A stretch of 64,000 nucleotides of DNA. Source: Flavobacterium sp. LHD-80 (lineage in GTDB: Bacteria; Bacteroidota; Bacteroidia; Flavobacteriales; Flavobacteriaceae). Below are positions 53,963 to 63,050 of the stretch, piece after piece (within the stretch, counting starts at the first letter, position 1; each line of letters opens with the position of its first letter). The position numbers were made by a program, and so were the translations under genes. The notes under the pieces are model-generated. The model worked only from the letters and a program-made list of their open reading frames with translations, was not told where the DNA came from and made no database searches. Location: positions 1 through 64,000 of the forward strand of contig NZ_JAVFVS010000010.1 in the NCBI RefSeq assembly GCF_030929605.1, written 5' to 3'.

Positions 53963-55111
53963 ATGAAAATGAAAAATGTAATTATAACCAGTTTTATTCT
54001 GGCATTAGTATTAAGCAGCTGTGCTGATAAAAATCAGGCACCTACTGCTCCACCTCCGCCGGTTTTACCTGTGTTGGCCATCACGAGCGCAAATACAACT
54101 ACTGACGCTGAATATCCAGCAGCAATACAAGGAACTGTTGACGTTGAAATTCGCCCACAAGTAAGCGGAAACCTAGAAAGAGTTTATGTTGACGAAGGTT
54201 CTTACGTAAGTAAAGGACAGACTTTATTTAAAATAAACGAACGTCCATTCCGTGAGCAGTTAAACAATGCTTTGGCTAGTCTTCACGCTGCAGAAGCGGC
54301 TTTGATCAACGCTAATTTAGAAGTTGATAAATTGACACCATTAGTTCAGAACAAAGTAGTTTCTGATTATCAGTTAAAAACAGCTAAAGCTTCTCAAAAA
54401 ATTGCTGCTGCAAATATTGAGCAAGCAAAAGCAATGGTTGGTTCTGCTAAAATTAATTTAGGATATACGAATGTAACAGCCCCTGTTAGTGGCTACATCG
54501 GAAGATTGCCTAAAAAACAAGGAAGTTTAGTTTCTGCTTCTGATGTTGAAGCGTTAACCACTTTATCTGATGTTCATGAAGTATTTGCTTATTTCTCTTT
54601 AGGCGAAACAGATTTCATCAACTTTAAAGCACAATATGCTGGAAGTTCACTTGGTGATAAAATCAAAAAACTTCCTCCAGTTACTTTGATTTTGGCTGAT
54701 AACAACGCTTATCCTCAAACCGGAAAAATCGATATGGTTGACGGACAGTTTGACAAAACTACAGGAGCGATCACGATTAGAGCAACTTTCCCAAATGCAA
54801 ACGGAACATTACGTTCTGGAAACACAGGAAGAATTCGTTTAGGATTAAACCACGACGATGCGATTTTAGTTCCGCAAGCGGCTACTGTTGAAATGCAGGA
54901 TAAAGTATTTGTTTTCACTGTAGGTAAAGACAACAAAGTGACTAAAATGCCTATTACAGTTGTAGGTAAAAGCGGTACCAATTATTTAATTAAAGAAGGT
55001 GTAAAAACGGGTGACCAAATCGTGTTAAGCGGTATTGACAAACTTCAGGATGGACAAGCGATTCAGCCAGAAAAATCAACTAAAGTTGCTCAAGTAACTA
55101 ATCAAAAATAA
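53963..55111 (+). CDS. RND periplasmic adaptor lipoprotein (AcrA/MexA-type)
   Basis: 382 residues from the ATG at 53963, chosen because the lipoprotein signal (ILALVLSSCADK) starts here; an upstream ATG at 53897 would add 22 residues before it. AcrA-like: EIRPQVSGNLERVYVDEGSYVSKGQTLF, helical hairpin (about residues 95-155), INLGYTNVTAPVSGYIGRL, then barrel and membrane-proximal domains. First gene of the TetR-controlled tripartite pump. Confidence 0.93.
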   Translation: MKMKNVIITSFILALVLSSCADKNQAPTAPPPPVLPVLAITSANTTTDAEYPAAIQGTVDVEIRPQVSGNLERVYVDEGSYVSKGQTLFKINERPFREQLNNALASLHAAEAALINANLEVDKLTPLVQNKVVSDYQLKTAKASQKIAAANIEQAKAMVGSAKINLGYTNVTAPVSGYIGRLPKKQGSLVSASDVEALTTLSDVHEVFAYFSLGETDFINFKAQYAGSSLGDKIKKLPPVTLILADNNAYPQTGKIDMVDGQFDKTTGAITIRATFPNANGTLRSGNTGRIRLGLNHDDAILVPQAATVEMQDKVFVFTVGKDNKVTKMPITVVGKSGTNYLIKEGVKTGDQIVLSGIDKLQDGQAIQPEKSTKVAQVTNQK

Positions 55112-55123
55112 TTCAAAAAGAAA

Positions 55124-58100
55124 ATGTTCAAAATATTTATACAAAGACCTGTACTCGCAACCGTAATTTCCATTTTATTGGTAATTCTAGGAGTATTGGG
55201 TTTAACTAAACTGCCTTTACAACAGTTTCCTGATATTGCGCCTCCATCGGTTTTGGTAACGGCGGTATATCCTGGAGCTAACGCAGAAACGGTTTTACGT
55301 TCTGTGGCACCTTCGATCGAAGAATCTATAAATGGTGTAGAAAACATGACTTACATGAGTTCTACAGCGAGTAACGACGGTACTTTGGCCATTACTGTTT
55401 TCTTTAAACTAGGAACTGATGCCGACCAAGCTGCGGTAAACGTACAAAACAGAGTTGCTCAAGCAACCAGCCAGCTTCCTGCCGAGGTTGTACAACAAGG
55501 TATTGTTACGGCGAAACAACAAAACAGTTTCATCATGGCAATTGGTATGTACACTGATGATGAATCAAAATACGATCAGACGTTTGTTGCCAACTATGCA
55601 CAAATCAATATTATTCCAGAACTAAAACGTATTCCGGGTGTGGGTTCTGCCAGTATTTTTGGTGGTGTAAAAGATTATTCGATGCGTGTTTGGTTGAATC
55701 CAACACAAATGTCAACTTATAAAGTGACGCCAAGCGAAGTTATGGGCGCGATTCAAGACAAAAGTTTGGAAGCGGCTCCGGGTAAATTTGGAGAGCGAAG
55801 CAAAGAAGTTTTTGAATACGTTATTAAATACAAAGGTAAATTAACTAAACCAGAAGATTACGAAAATATCGCGATACGATCTAATGCAGATGGCTCAGTA
55901 CTTCGCTTAAAAGATGTAGCACGAGTTGAACTTGGTGCTTACTCTTACAACAGTTTAACGCGTTTAAATGGTAAAAAAGGAATTGTAATTGGGGTTATTC
56001 AGTTAGCTGGATCTAACTCAAATGATATTCAGATTGCCATTAACAAAATGATGGAAAAAGCTTCTAAAGATTTTCCTAAAGGCATCAAACACAATATTTT
56101 CTATAGTACAAAAGTATCGCTTGACCAATCGATTGAACAAGTTGAGCACACTTTACTAGAAGCTTTTATACTTGTATTTATTGTGGTATTTATCTTCTTG
56201 CAAGATTTTAGATCAACATTAATCCCGGCTATTGCTGTACCTGTAGCAATTTTAGGAACGTTCTTCTTCATGCAGTTATTCGGATTTTCGATCAACCTTT
56301 TAACACTTTTCGCATTAATTCTGGCGATTGGTATTGTGGTCGATGATGCCATTGTGGTAGTCGAAGCGGTGCATGCGAAAATGGAGCACAAACGTTTGTC
56401 TCCAAAAATCGCAACCCATGAAGCAATGCACGAAATAACGGGTGCTATTATCTCGATTACGCTGGTAATGGCTGCTGTATTCCTGCCGGTTGGTTTTATG
56501 GAAGGCTCAACAGGAGTTTTCTATCGTCAGTTTGCCTTTACGATGGCAATTGCAATTGTAATTTCGGCAGTAAATGCCTTAACATTGAGTCCGGCGCTTG
56601 CGGCATTATTTTTAAAAGATAATCACGGAGCACATGATCACAATGAACCTTATGTAAAAAAAGGATTTAAAGAGAAATTCTTTACCGCTTTTAACAGCAG
56701 TTTTGAATCGTTGACAAATCGTTACGTTGGCGGACTTAAATTCTTAATCAGAAGAAAATGGTTGAGTATGGGCGGATTAGCTTTGATTGTTGTAGCAACT
56801 GTTGTAATGGTTAAAACGACTCCTGCAGGATTTATCCCGACAGAAGATCAAGGATTTATCGCGATTGCTGTAAATACGCCATCTGGAACATCATTAGACG
56901 GAACTCAAAAAGTAATGACGGAAGCTGAAAACACTTTAAGAGGTTTAGACGCTTCAAGATTCGTAACCGCGATTTCAGGTTTCAACTTATTGACGAATTC
57001 TACAAGTCCATCTTCAGCAGTAGTTTTCGTATTGCTTAAACCAAACGAAGAGCGTGGCGAAGTAAAAAATATTGACGAAATCATGAATCAGGTTCGTGGC
57101 AAACTGGGAGCTATTTCTGGCGGAAGTTTCTTCGTATTCAGTTTCCCAACTGTTCCTGGATTTAGTAACGTTGAGGCTTTAGATTTAGTTCTGCAAGATA
57201 AAACAGGAGGAAAACTGGATAAATTCAGTGGTATTTCTCAAAATTTTATCGGCGAATTAATGAAACGTCCTGAAATTGCAGTTGCCTTTACTTCTTTCAA
57301 AGCCGATTATCCACAATTGCAATTGGAAGTTAACGACGAAAAAGCAAATCAGTTAGGCGTAAATGTAAAAGACATTTTACAAACGATGCAGGCATATTTC
57401 GGTAGCGCACAAGCATCTGATTTTAACCGATTTGGTAAATATTACCGAGTAGTTGTTCAGGCTGATATCGAAGACAGAGCCGATCCAACAGCAATTGACA
57501 GAGTTTTTGTAAAAAACAAAACGGGCGAAATGGTACCAATAAATACTTTAGTAAAACTGACTCGTATTTATGGTTCTGAAACCGCTTCACGATACAATTT
57601 ATTTAACTCAATTTCTATTAATGCCATTCCGAAACCAGGATTTAGTTCAGGAGATGCCATTAAAGCAATTGAAGAAGTAGCAGCACAACAATTACCTGCA
57701 GGTTACGGGTTTGAATTCTCGGGCCAAACGCGTGAGGAGATTTCATCTGGAGGACAATCTGCAACTATATTCTTACTGTGTTTGATATTCGTTTATTTCC
57801 TACTTGCTGCACAGTACGAAAGTTACATTTTGCCTTTGGCAGTAATCTTATCAATCCCTGCAGGTATTTTTGGAGTATTCGTAGCTATTGGTTTAACTGG
57901 CATTGAAAATAACATTTATGTACAAGTTGCATTAGTAATGTTAATTGGTCTGCTCGCCAAAAATGCCATTCTGATCGTCGAATTTGCCGTCCAGAAACGA
58001 AAATCGGGACAAGCGTTAATTCGAGCTTCAATCGATGCAGCCAAATTACGTTTGCGACCAATTATCATGACGTCACTTGCCTTTATTGTTGGTTTAATAC

Positions 58101-58291
58101 CAATGATGAGTGCCACAGGACCATCAGCTCAAGGTAACCACTCTATTAGTATTGGTGCCGCCGGAGGTATGATTTCAGGAGTAATTCTAGGTTTGTTCAT
58201 CATCCCTGTTTTATTCATCATCTTCCAGCATTTACAAGAAAGGGTTTCTGGAAAACCAGTTGCCGTAATTCATAACGAAGAAGAAAAATAA
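55124..58291 (+). CDS. RND multidrug pump, AcrB/HAE1-type
   Basis: 1055 residues, near the length of AcrB. The proton-relay pair is D407 and D408 (VVDDAIVVVEAV), at the same numbers as in AcrB; the FIPTEDQGFIAIAV and GPSAQGNHSISIG segments are typical of HAE1 pumps. It lies 12 bp after the adaptor and 3 bp before a tiny membrane-peptide gene. Likely exports lipophilic drugs or detergents out of the cell with the adaptor and OMF. Confidence 0.95.
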   Translation: MFKIFIQRPVLATVISILLVILGVLGLTKLPLQQFPDIAPPSVLVTAVYPGANAETVLRSVAPSIEESINGVENMTYMSSTASNDGTLAITVFFKLGTDADQAAVNVQNRVAQATSQLPAEVVQQGIVTAKQQNSFIMAIGMYTDDESKYDQTFVANYAQINIIPELKRIPGVGSASIFGGVKDYSMRVWLNPTQMSTYKVTPSEVMGAIQDKSLEAAPGKFGERSKEVFEYVIKYKGKLTKPEDYENIAIRSNADGSVLRLKDVARVELGAYSYNSLTRLNGKKGIVIGVIQLAGSNSNDIQIAINKMMEKASKDFPKGIKHNIFYSTKVSLDQSIEQVEHTLLEAFILVFIVVFIFLQDFRSTLIPAIAVPVAILGTFFFMQLFGFSINLLTLFALILAIGIVVDDAIVVVEAVHAKMEHKRLSPKIATHEAMHEITGAIISITLVMAAVFLPVGFMEGSTGVFYRQFAFTMAIAIVISAVNALTLSPALAALFLKDNHGAHDHNEPYVKKGFKEKFFTAFNSSFESLTNRYVGGLKFLIRRKWLSMGGLALIVVATVVMVKTTPAGFIPTEDQGFIAIAVNTPSGTSLDGTQKVMTEAENTLRGLDASRFVTAISGFNLLTNSTSPSSAVVFVLLKPNEERGEVKNIDEIMNQVRGKLGAISGGSFFVFSFPTVPGFSNVEALDLVLQDKTGGKLDKFSGISQNFIGELMKRPEIAVAFTSFKADYPQLQLEVNDEKANQLGVNVKDILQTMQAYFGSAQASDFNRFGKYYRVVVQADIEDRADPTAIDRVFVKNKTGEMVPINTLVKLTRIYGSETASRYNLFNSISINAIPKPGFSSGDAIKAIEEVAAQQLPAGYGFEFSGQTREEISSGGQSATIFLLCLIFVYFLLAAQYESYILPLAVILSIPAGIFGVFVAIGLTGIENNIYVQVALVMLIGLLAKNAILIVEFAVQKRKSGQALIRASIDAAKLRLRPIIMTSLAFIVGLIPMMSATGPSAQGNHSISIGAAGGMISGVILGLFIIPVLFIIFQHLQERVSGKPVAVIHNEEEK

Positions 58292-58294
58292 TAA

Positions 58295-58408
58295 ATGGAA
58301 AACTATATCACAACCATACTTGTAGCCATCATATTTGGCATCGGATATATATCGTACAGAATCTCAAAAGATCTAGAAACTAGAAAAGATACTTGTACAG
58401 AAATATAA
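58295..58408 (+). CDS. 37-residue single-TM peptide next to the pump gene
   Basis: ATG at 58295, 3 bp after the pump stop; TAA at 58406-58408. The peptide has one hydrophobic helix (YITTILVAIIFGIGYISYRI, residues 4-23) and a charged tail (KDLETRKDTCTEI). This layout, a short TM peptide co-encoded with an AcrB-type pump, is like AcrZ (49 residues) of E. coli, though no sequence homology to AcrZ can be claimed. Position and codon content support a real gene; too short to be sure. Confidence 0.6.
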   Translation: MENYITTILVAIIFGIGYISYRISKDLETRKDTCTEI

Positions 58409-58430
58409 TCTGTTGAAAAAAAATATTTTA

Positions 58431-58566
58431 ACACATAGAAACATAGATTTCTTATTTCGAAAAAAGAGAATAAAAGAAACTAGTTTCAACACATAGAAAA
58501 CTATGTGTATTTAAAATAAGTGAAACGCCTTTTTTTAAATTCTCAAAAAACTATGTTTCTATGTGT
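58431..58566. repeat. Nested hairpins ACACATAGAAACATAG
   Basis: ACACATAGAAACATAG (58431-58446) pairs with CTATGTTTCTATGTGT (58551-58566); inside, ACACATAG (58489-58496) pairs with CTATGTGT (58501-58508). It separates the pump and the outer-membrane-factor genes and may lower expression of the latter. Confidence 0.75.
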
Positions 58567-58611
58567 TTAAAAAATACACCCAACGGATAAAAAATTTTAA
58601 TAAAAAACTAA

Positions 58612-60030
58612 ATGAAAAATCATATAGCAAAAATCGTGGTCTTCGCCATTCTGATCACGACCTTAATATCCTGTAAAGTGTCGAAGGATATTGAAACTCC
58701 AAAAGATGCATTTCCTGAGAATTTCAGGAATGCATCAGTTTCGAGTGATACAACAAGTATTGCCGATGTGGAGTGGAAAAACTTCTTTACCGAAAAAGAT
58801 ATTATCAAATTGATCGACAGCGCCGTTGCGAGAAACAACGATTTGCAGATTGCCGAAAAGAACATCGAAATTGCACAATACCGTTTTACACAGTCAAAAT
58901 GGGGAAATGTGCCTCAGGTTAATTTATTTGTAAACGCAAGCACAAGTAATCCGTCTGACAATAGTTTTACAGGATTAAACTTAAACCAAGCAATTGGAGC
59001 GAAACATATTGATGATTATTCTGCTGGAGCTTCGCTTTCTTGGGAAGCGGATATTTGGGGAAAAATCAGAAATCAGAAAAAAGGCGCTTTCGCAGGATAT
59101 TTACAATCTGCTGAAGTTAAGAAAGCTTTGCAGACGAATATTGTTGCTAATGTTTCTAGAGGATATTACAATCTTTTGATGCTGGATGCGCAATTGGATA
59201 TTGCCAGACAAAATCTTCGTTTAAATGATAGTACAACTAATATTATCAAATTAAAATACGATGCTGGTCAGGTAACTTCATTGGCAATTCAACAATCGGA
59301 AGCGCAGAAATTAAACTCAGCGCAATTAATTCCGTTATTGGAACAAAACATTTCGATTCAGGAAAATGCTTTGAGTGTTTTGACAGGTTCGTTTCCTGAT
59401 TCCAAAGAAAGAACAATTCGTTTAAGCGCTATTGAAGTTAAAAACAATAACGCAATCGGAATTCCTTCTTCATTAGTAAGCAGAAGACCAGATGTGAAAA
59501 GTGCTGAATTAGCGCTAAAAGTGGCAAACGCAAACGTAGGAATCACAAAAGCCGATTTATATCCAGCTTTAAGAATCACTGCTCAAGGTGGCGTAAACTC
59601 TTTCGAAACCAGTAATTGGTTCAACATTCCAGCTTCTTTATTCGGAACTGTTGCGGGAGGTTTAACCCAACCACTTTTGAATAATAAAAAACTAAAAACG
59701 CAATATAATATCGCTGTCGCGGAAAGAGAAAAAGCAGTTTTAGCTTTTAGACAATCTGTTTTGGTTGCCGTAAGTGAGGTTTCTGATGCTTTGGTTAAAG
59801 TAGAGAAATTACAACAACAGGAAACTTTTCTGAGAGAAAAAGTAAAAACCTTACAGCAAGCGATTAAAAATGCCAACCTTTTATTCAAAAATGGTATGGC
59901 AGAATATCTTGAAGTTTTAACCGCGCAGGCAAATTTATTGCAAAGCGAACTAGAACTTGCTGATATTAAAAGACAACAACTTACAGCTAACACAGATTTG
60001 TACCGCGCTTTAGGCGGAGGCTGGAAATAA
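58612..60030 (+). CDS. RND outer-membrane factor lipoprotein (OprM/NodT-type)
   Basis: 472 residues with lipobox ITTLISCKVS. NodT/OprM features: SWEADIWGKIRNQKKGA, VSRRPDVKSAEL, FGTVAGGLTQPLL and a C-terminal QANLLQSELELADIKRQQL helix. Third component of the TetR-controlled pump; 320 bp after the pump because of the nested hairpins and the small peptide gene. Confidence 0.93.
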   Translation: MKNHIAKIVVFAILITTLISCKVSKDIETPKDAFPENFRNASVSSDTTSIADVEWKNFFTEKDIIKLIDSAVARNNDLQIAEKNIEIAQYRFTQSKWGNVPQVNLFVNASTSNPSDNSFTGLNLNQAIGAKHIDDYSAGASLSWEADIWGKIRNQKKGAFAGYLQSAEVKKALQTNIVANVSRGYYNLLMLDAQLDIARQNLRLNDSTTNIIKLKYDAGQVTSLAIQQSEAQKLNSAQLIPLLEQNISIQENALSVLTGSFPDSKERTIRLSAIEVKNNNAIGIPSSLVSRRPDVKSAELALKVANANVGITKADLYPALRITAQGGVNSFETSNWFNIPASLFGTVAGGLTQPLLNNKKLKTQYNIAVAEREKAVLAFRQSVLVAVSEVSDALVKVEKLQQQETFLREKVKTLQQAIKNANLLFKNGMAEYLEVLTAQANLLQSELELADIKRQQLTANTDLYRALGGGWK

Positions 60031-60068
60031 TACCCAATACCCGTTAATTATTTATTTTTTGAGATGAA

Positions 60069-60104
60069 AACGCTGTGAGACCTTTGGGTTTCATGGCGTT
60101 TTTT
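60069..60104 (+). terminator. Terminator of the second efflux operon
   Basis: Fourteen-bp stem from AACGCTGTGA (60069-60078) through GACC, loop TTTG, GGTT and TCATGGCGTT (60091-60100), with G-T pairs, then a T run. Confidence 0.8.
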
Positions 60105-60113
60105 AGTTTTGAC

Positions 60114-60155
60114 TTAACCACAAAGAACGCAAGGGTTTACGCAAAGGACGCAAAG
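60114..60155. repeat. Dispersed repeat TTAACCACAAAGAACGCAAG
   Basis: One arm of the AACCGCAAAGA family (compare 31913-32033), followed by GGTTTACGCAAAGGACGCAAAG. No partner arm here. Confidence 0.6.
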
Positions 60156-60187
60156 TTTTTTGTTTCTTGCAGATTCTACACACAATC

Positions 60188-60292
60188 TTGTCATCCCGAG
60201 GAACGAGGGATCTCCACAAGTAGCTCTACAAAGATTGTCGATTTAGTTTGTGGAGCCACTATGCGCTCCTTCGACTCCGCTCAGGATGACAA
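60188..60292. repeat. Composite repeat TTGTCATCC...GGATGACAA
   Basis: Ends TTGTCATCC (60188-60196) and GGATGACAA (60284-60292) are inverted. The left half (CCCGAGGAACGAGG) belongs with 52639-52666, the right half (CCTTCGACTCCGCTCAGG) with 33110-33129. The 60031-60486 gap is filled by this, a terminator and a heptamer array. Confidence 0.7.
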
Positions 60293-60316
60293 TCGTATGA
60301 TAAGTCCACAAACTAA

Positions 60317-60372
60317 CAACTAACAACTAACAACTAACAACTAACAACTAACAATTAACAACTAACAATTAA
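60317..60372. repeat. Heptamer tandem array, 8 units of CAACTAA/CAATTAA
   Basis: Eight consecutive 7-bp units: six CAACTAA and two CAATTAA. Ends 114 bp before the DoxX-like start. Same unit length as the array at 34050-34147. Confidence 0.85.
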
Positions 60373-60486
60373 AATAAATCTTGTCCCAAATGACCCTAAA
60401 ATAGTCTTAAAAATATATTCCATCAAAAAATTAAGAACACTACATTTGTAATACATTAACTAATAACTATTTAAAAACAAAACCAC

Positions 60487-60867
60487 ATGAAAAAAGCAAA
60501 AATTATTTTTTGGACAACAACAATTTTAATCTTTTTATTTGAAGGCGTAATGCCCGCGTTGACTTCACAGACAGAATTAGCAAAAGAAGGAATCAGACAT
60601 CTAGGTTATCCGGAGTATTTTGGGAATGCATTAGTTGTTTTCAAAATATTGGGAGTTTTAGCGTTAGTTATTCCGCAAGTTCCAAAAAATGTAAAAGAAT
60701 GGGCTTATGCCGGATTTGGATTTGATTTTATCTTTGCTTCAATCAGTCATTTTGCTGTTGACGGATTTAATTTTCAAAGCTTTTTCCCTTTAATTATTTT
60801 GCTGATTCTGGCAATCTCTTATATCTACTATCATAAAATAGAACGCTACAAAAACATAGCGTTATAA
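60487..60867 (+). CDS. DoxX-like membrane protein
   Basis: 126 residues with four hydrophobic helices; the LGYPEYFGNALVVFKILGVLALVIP block and FDFIFASISHFAVDG are typical of the DoxX-like family. Unknown function. First of a run of small plus-strand genes. Confidence 0.82.
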   Translation: MKKAKIIFWTTTILIFLFEGVMPALTSQTELAKEGIRHLGYPEYFGNALVVFKILGVLALVIPQVPKNVKEWAYAGFGFDFIFASISHFAVDGFNFQSFFPLIILLILAISYIYYHKIERYKNIAL

Positions 60868-60878
60868 ACTTTGAAATC

Positions 60879-61088
60879 ATGATCGAGGTTTTCAAAACAA
60901 ATGTTCAGGAAGTCGAGCAATCTATTTTGATTGTTGGGAAACTTCTTGAGCATTTCCCAGATAGCATAATCAATTTTGATTTAGAAGATTGCGATAAAAT
61001 TTTGCGGATTCATGCCTCATCAATTTCAAATAGACAAATAATTGCGCTTCTTCATTCGTATGGTTTTCATTGCGAAGTTCTTCCGTAA
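60879..61088 (+). CDS. Small HMA-like-fold hypothetical protein
   Basis: 69 residues, 11 bp after the DoxX-like gene. The pattern strand-helix-strand-strand-helix-strand (VFKTNV..ILIVGKLLEHFP..SIINFDLED..KILRIHA..RQIIALLHSYGFHCEVLP) suggests a ferredoxin-like fold as in metallochaperones, but the CxxC metal site is missing. Such proteins are common in Bacteroidota; function unknown. Confidence 0.75.
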   Translation: MIEVFKTNVQEVEQSILIVGKLLEHFPDSIINFDLEDCDKILRIHASSISNRQIIALLHSYGFHCEVLP

Positions 61089-61165
61089 ATCATAATTTAT
61101 TGATTTACAAAATAATACCTTAAAAATTTGTAATTTTAAAATCCTAATTTTTAAAATATCAAAAA

Positions 61166-61540
61166 ATGAATATTCCTGCTGAACATCAAACGATAATGCC
61201 TTATTTGATTTTAAGAGGCGCATCAAAATTCATAGATTTTACAAAAACCGTTTTTGGCGCAAGTGAAACCAACACAAAATCTGTCCGCGAAGACGGAACA
61301 ATCATGCATGCTGAAATTACCTTAGGCGGAAGCACTATTATGATTACAGACGAAATTACGGATTGGGCAAAACAAACTTCACACCTATTTGTTTATGTTC
61401 CAAATGCCGATGAAACCTATAAAAAAGCATTAGAAAATGGTGCAACAAGTTTAATGGGATTAAGTGATCAAGATTATGGCAGAACCTGCGGTGTTACAGA
61501 TCCGTTTGGAAATGTCTGGTGGATCACATCTGTAATTTAA
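61166..61540 (+). CDS. VOC-family protein (PhnB-like)
   Basis: 124 residues. Glyoxalase/bleomycin-resistance fold: MPYLILRGASKFIDFTKTVFGA start, HAEITLGGSTIMITDE centre, and RTCGVTDPFGNVWWI end. Function may be metal-dependent isomerase or binding; unknown. A small overlapping upstream frame of the next gene touches its end. Confidence 0.85.
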   Translation: MNIPAEHQTIMPYLILRGASKFIDFTKTVFGASETNTKSVREDGTIMHAEITLGGSTIMITDEITDWAKQTSHLFVYVPNADETYKKALENGATSLMGLSDQDYGRTCGVTDPFGNVWWITSVI

Positions 61541-61551
61541 AAATTAAAATT

Positions 61552-62061
61552 ATGAAGGCAGAAGTTCAAAAAAACATTGTAGAAACATTCAAAAAACTGA
61601 ATGAAATACTTTCTTCTTTTTCGGAAGAAGAACTGAACCAAATTCCTTATCAAGGAAGCTGGACCGCGGGACAAACGGCACAGCATATTATTCTTGCATG
61701 CTCGGGTTTTCCTGAATTATTTGCAGGAAAAACACAAAAAACTATTCGGAAATACGATGATAATGTATTACAATTGGATGCTCTTTTTCTTGATTTTACA
61801 ACTAAAATGAACGCACCAGATTTTCTAATACCAGAGAAAAAAGAGTACAGCAAAAATTCATTAACTTTATCTTTAATAAAAATAGAATCTGAATTGATTG
61901 AATCTGCAGAAAAATATGATCTAACCTTGACTTGCCTGGATTTTAACGTTCCTAGTTTTGAAAATTTCACCATTTTTGAATGGATTCATTTTGCACTTGT
62001 TCACACACAGCGACATACTTATCAATTAAATTCTATTCTAAAAACACTGACCAAAGTATAA
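61552..62061 (+). CDS. DinB-superfamily protein
   Basis: 169 residues from the ATG at 61552, 11 bp after the VOC stop; an in-frame upstream ATG at 61519 would overlap that gene. Four-helix bundle with metal-ligand histidines in QTAQHIILACSG and HTQRHTYQL (H-x-x-x-H). The family includes thiol-dependent S-transferases of the bacillithiol type. Function unknown. Confidence 0.85.
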   Translation: MKAEVQKNIVETFKKLNEILSSFSEEELNQIPYQGSWTAGQTAQHIILACSGFPELFAGKTQKTIRKYDDNVLQLDALFLDFTTKMNAPDFLIPEKKEYSKNSLTLSLIKIESELIESAEKYDLTLTCLDFNVPSFENFTIFEWIHFALVHTQRHTYQLNSILKTLTKV

Positions 62062-62096
62062 TTTAAAGCTTCAAAATCAACCAAAAACCTATTAAT

Positions 62097-62564
62097 ATGA
62101 AATCAAAAAGTGGCGCTATTTTTATAGCTGGATTAATTGCCGGAACATTAGACATTGTTGCAGCAATTACCATTTATGCAGGTATTCTAAACAAAACAAC
62201 CGGAATTAAAATTTTACAGTCAATTGCTAGTGGTATCTTTAAAAAAGAAGCGTATAGCGGAGGCGCTCAAATGGCACTTTACGGCCTTTTACTTCATTAT
62301 TTTATTGCTTTTACTTTTGCTTGGTTTTATTTTACCGTTTTTCCATATTTTTCATTTCTGAAAAAAAATACATTGCTCTCTGGAGTAATTTATGGCATAT
62401 TTGTCTGGATCATTATGAATTTAGTTGTACTTCCTGTAGTGTTTCCAGTGCTTCCTGAAAAACATTTGGATTTTCCATTATTCTTATCTATTATAATTTT
62501 GATATTTTGTATCGGAATTCCAATTGCATTTATTCATAAAAAATATCAATCACTTCGAAGCTGA
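62097..62564 (+). CDS. Four-TM membrane protein of unknown function
   Basis: 155 residues with four hydrophobic helices and a short basic tail. GAIFIAGLIAGTLDIVAAITIYAG and GVIYGIFVWIIMNLVVLPVVFP recur in small YagU-like membrane proteins, but I do not assign a family with certainty. Convergent with a DUF1328 gene at a shared terminator. Confidence 0.8.
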   Translation: MKSKSGAIFIAGLIAGTLDIVAAITIYAGILNKTTGIKILQSIASGIFKKEAYSGGAQMALYGLLLHYFIAFTFAWFYFTVFPYFSFLKKNTLLSGVIYGIFVWIIMNLVVLPVVFPVLPEKHLDFPLFLSIIILIFCIGIPIAFIHKKYQSLRS

Positions 62565-62580
62565 TTTTAAAAAATAAAAA

Positions 62581-62613
62581 AAACGCGAAACCAACTATTT
62601 TGATTTCGCGTTT
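62581..62613. terminator. Bidirectional terminator between convergent genes
   Basis: AAACGCGAAA (62581-62590) pairs with TTTCGCGTTT (62604-62613); A and T runs on both sides. Serves the four-TM gene on plus and the DUF1328 gene on minus. Confidence 0.85.
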
Positions 62614-62618
62614 TTCAT

Positions 62619-62786
62619 TTAATGCGATATTGTTATTCGTCCTATTATTACAGTAATAGTAGTCAATATAAAAAAAATAAAGAAAAACAATTGCGCAATA
62701 CCCTCGAATCCGCTCTCAATTCCTCCAAAACCAAATATTCCGGCAATAACTGTCAGAAAAACAAAACTTACTGTCCAATGTGACAT
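62619..62786 (-). CDS. DUF1328 small hydrophobic protein
   Basis: 55 residues, read on the minus strand from the ATG at 62786 to TAA at 62619. Two hydrophobic helices flank VIAGIFGFGGIESGFEGIAQ, the signature of DUF1328, a widespread family of tiny membrane proteins (YtjA-type) linked in some bacteria to stress. Ends on the same terminator as its convergent neighbour. The short length is normal for the family. Confidence 0.9.
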   Translation of the reverse strand: MSHWTVSFVFLTVIAGIFGFGGIESGFEGIAQLFFFIFFILTTITVIIGRITISH

Positions 62787-63050
62787 AAGGCATCTTTTTT
62801 ACTTGAAACATTCCTTTTAATACTCGCTTTAATCTTTTGCAAAAGTCACTTCTTATTTCTTTTCATATGAACTTTAGAAGTTTTTTTATAGACATAATAA
62901 GCTAAAAATGAAAACACTGGAGCAATGTTTTATAATTCAATTTTTGTCTTTACAAAATTCCCATTTATAAGTGATTGAGTTATTTTTTTGATCGATTGGA
63001 TCAATTGTCCCTCTGTTTCTAAAGTAATTTTAGATGAAAATTGAAAAAGT

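Noticed and set aside
60075..60323. Small protein gene
   Set aside because: Frame lies across a terminator and three dispersed repeats, with no recognisable protein features.
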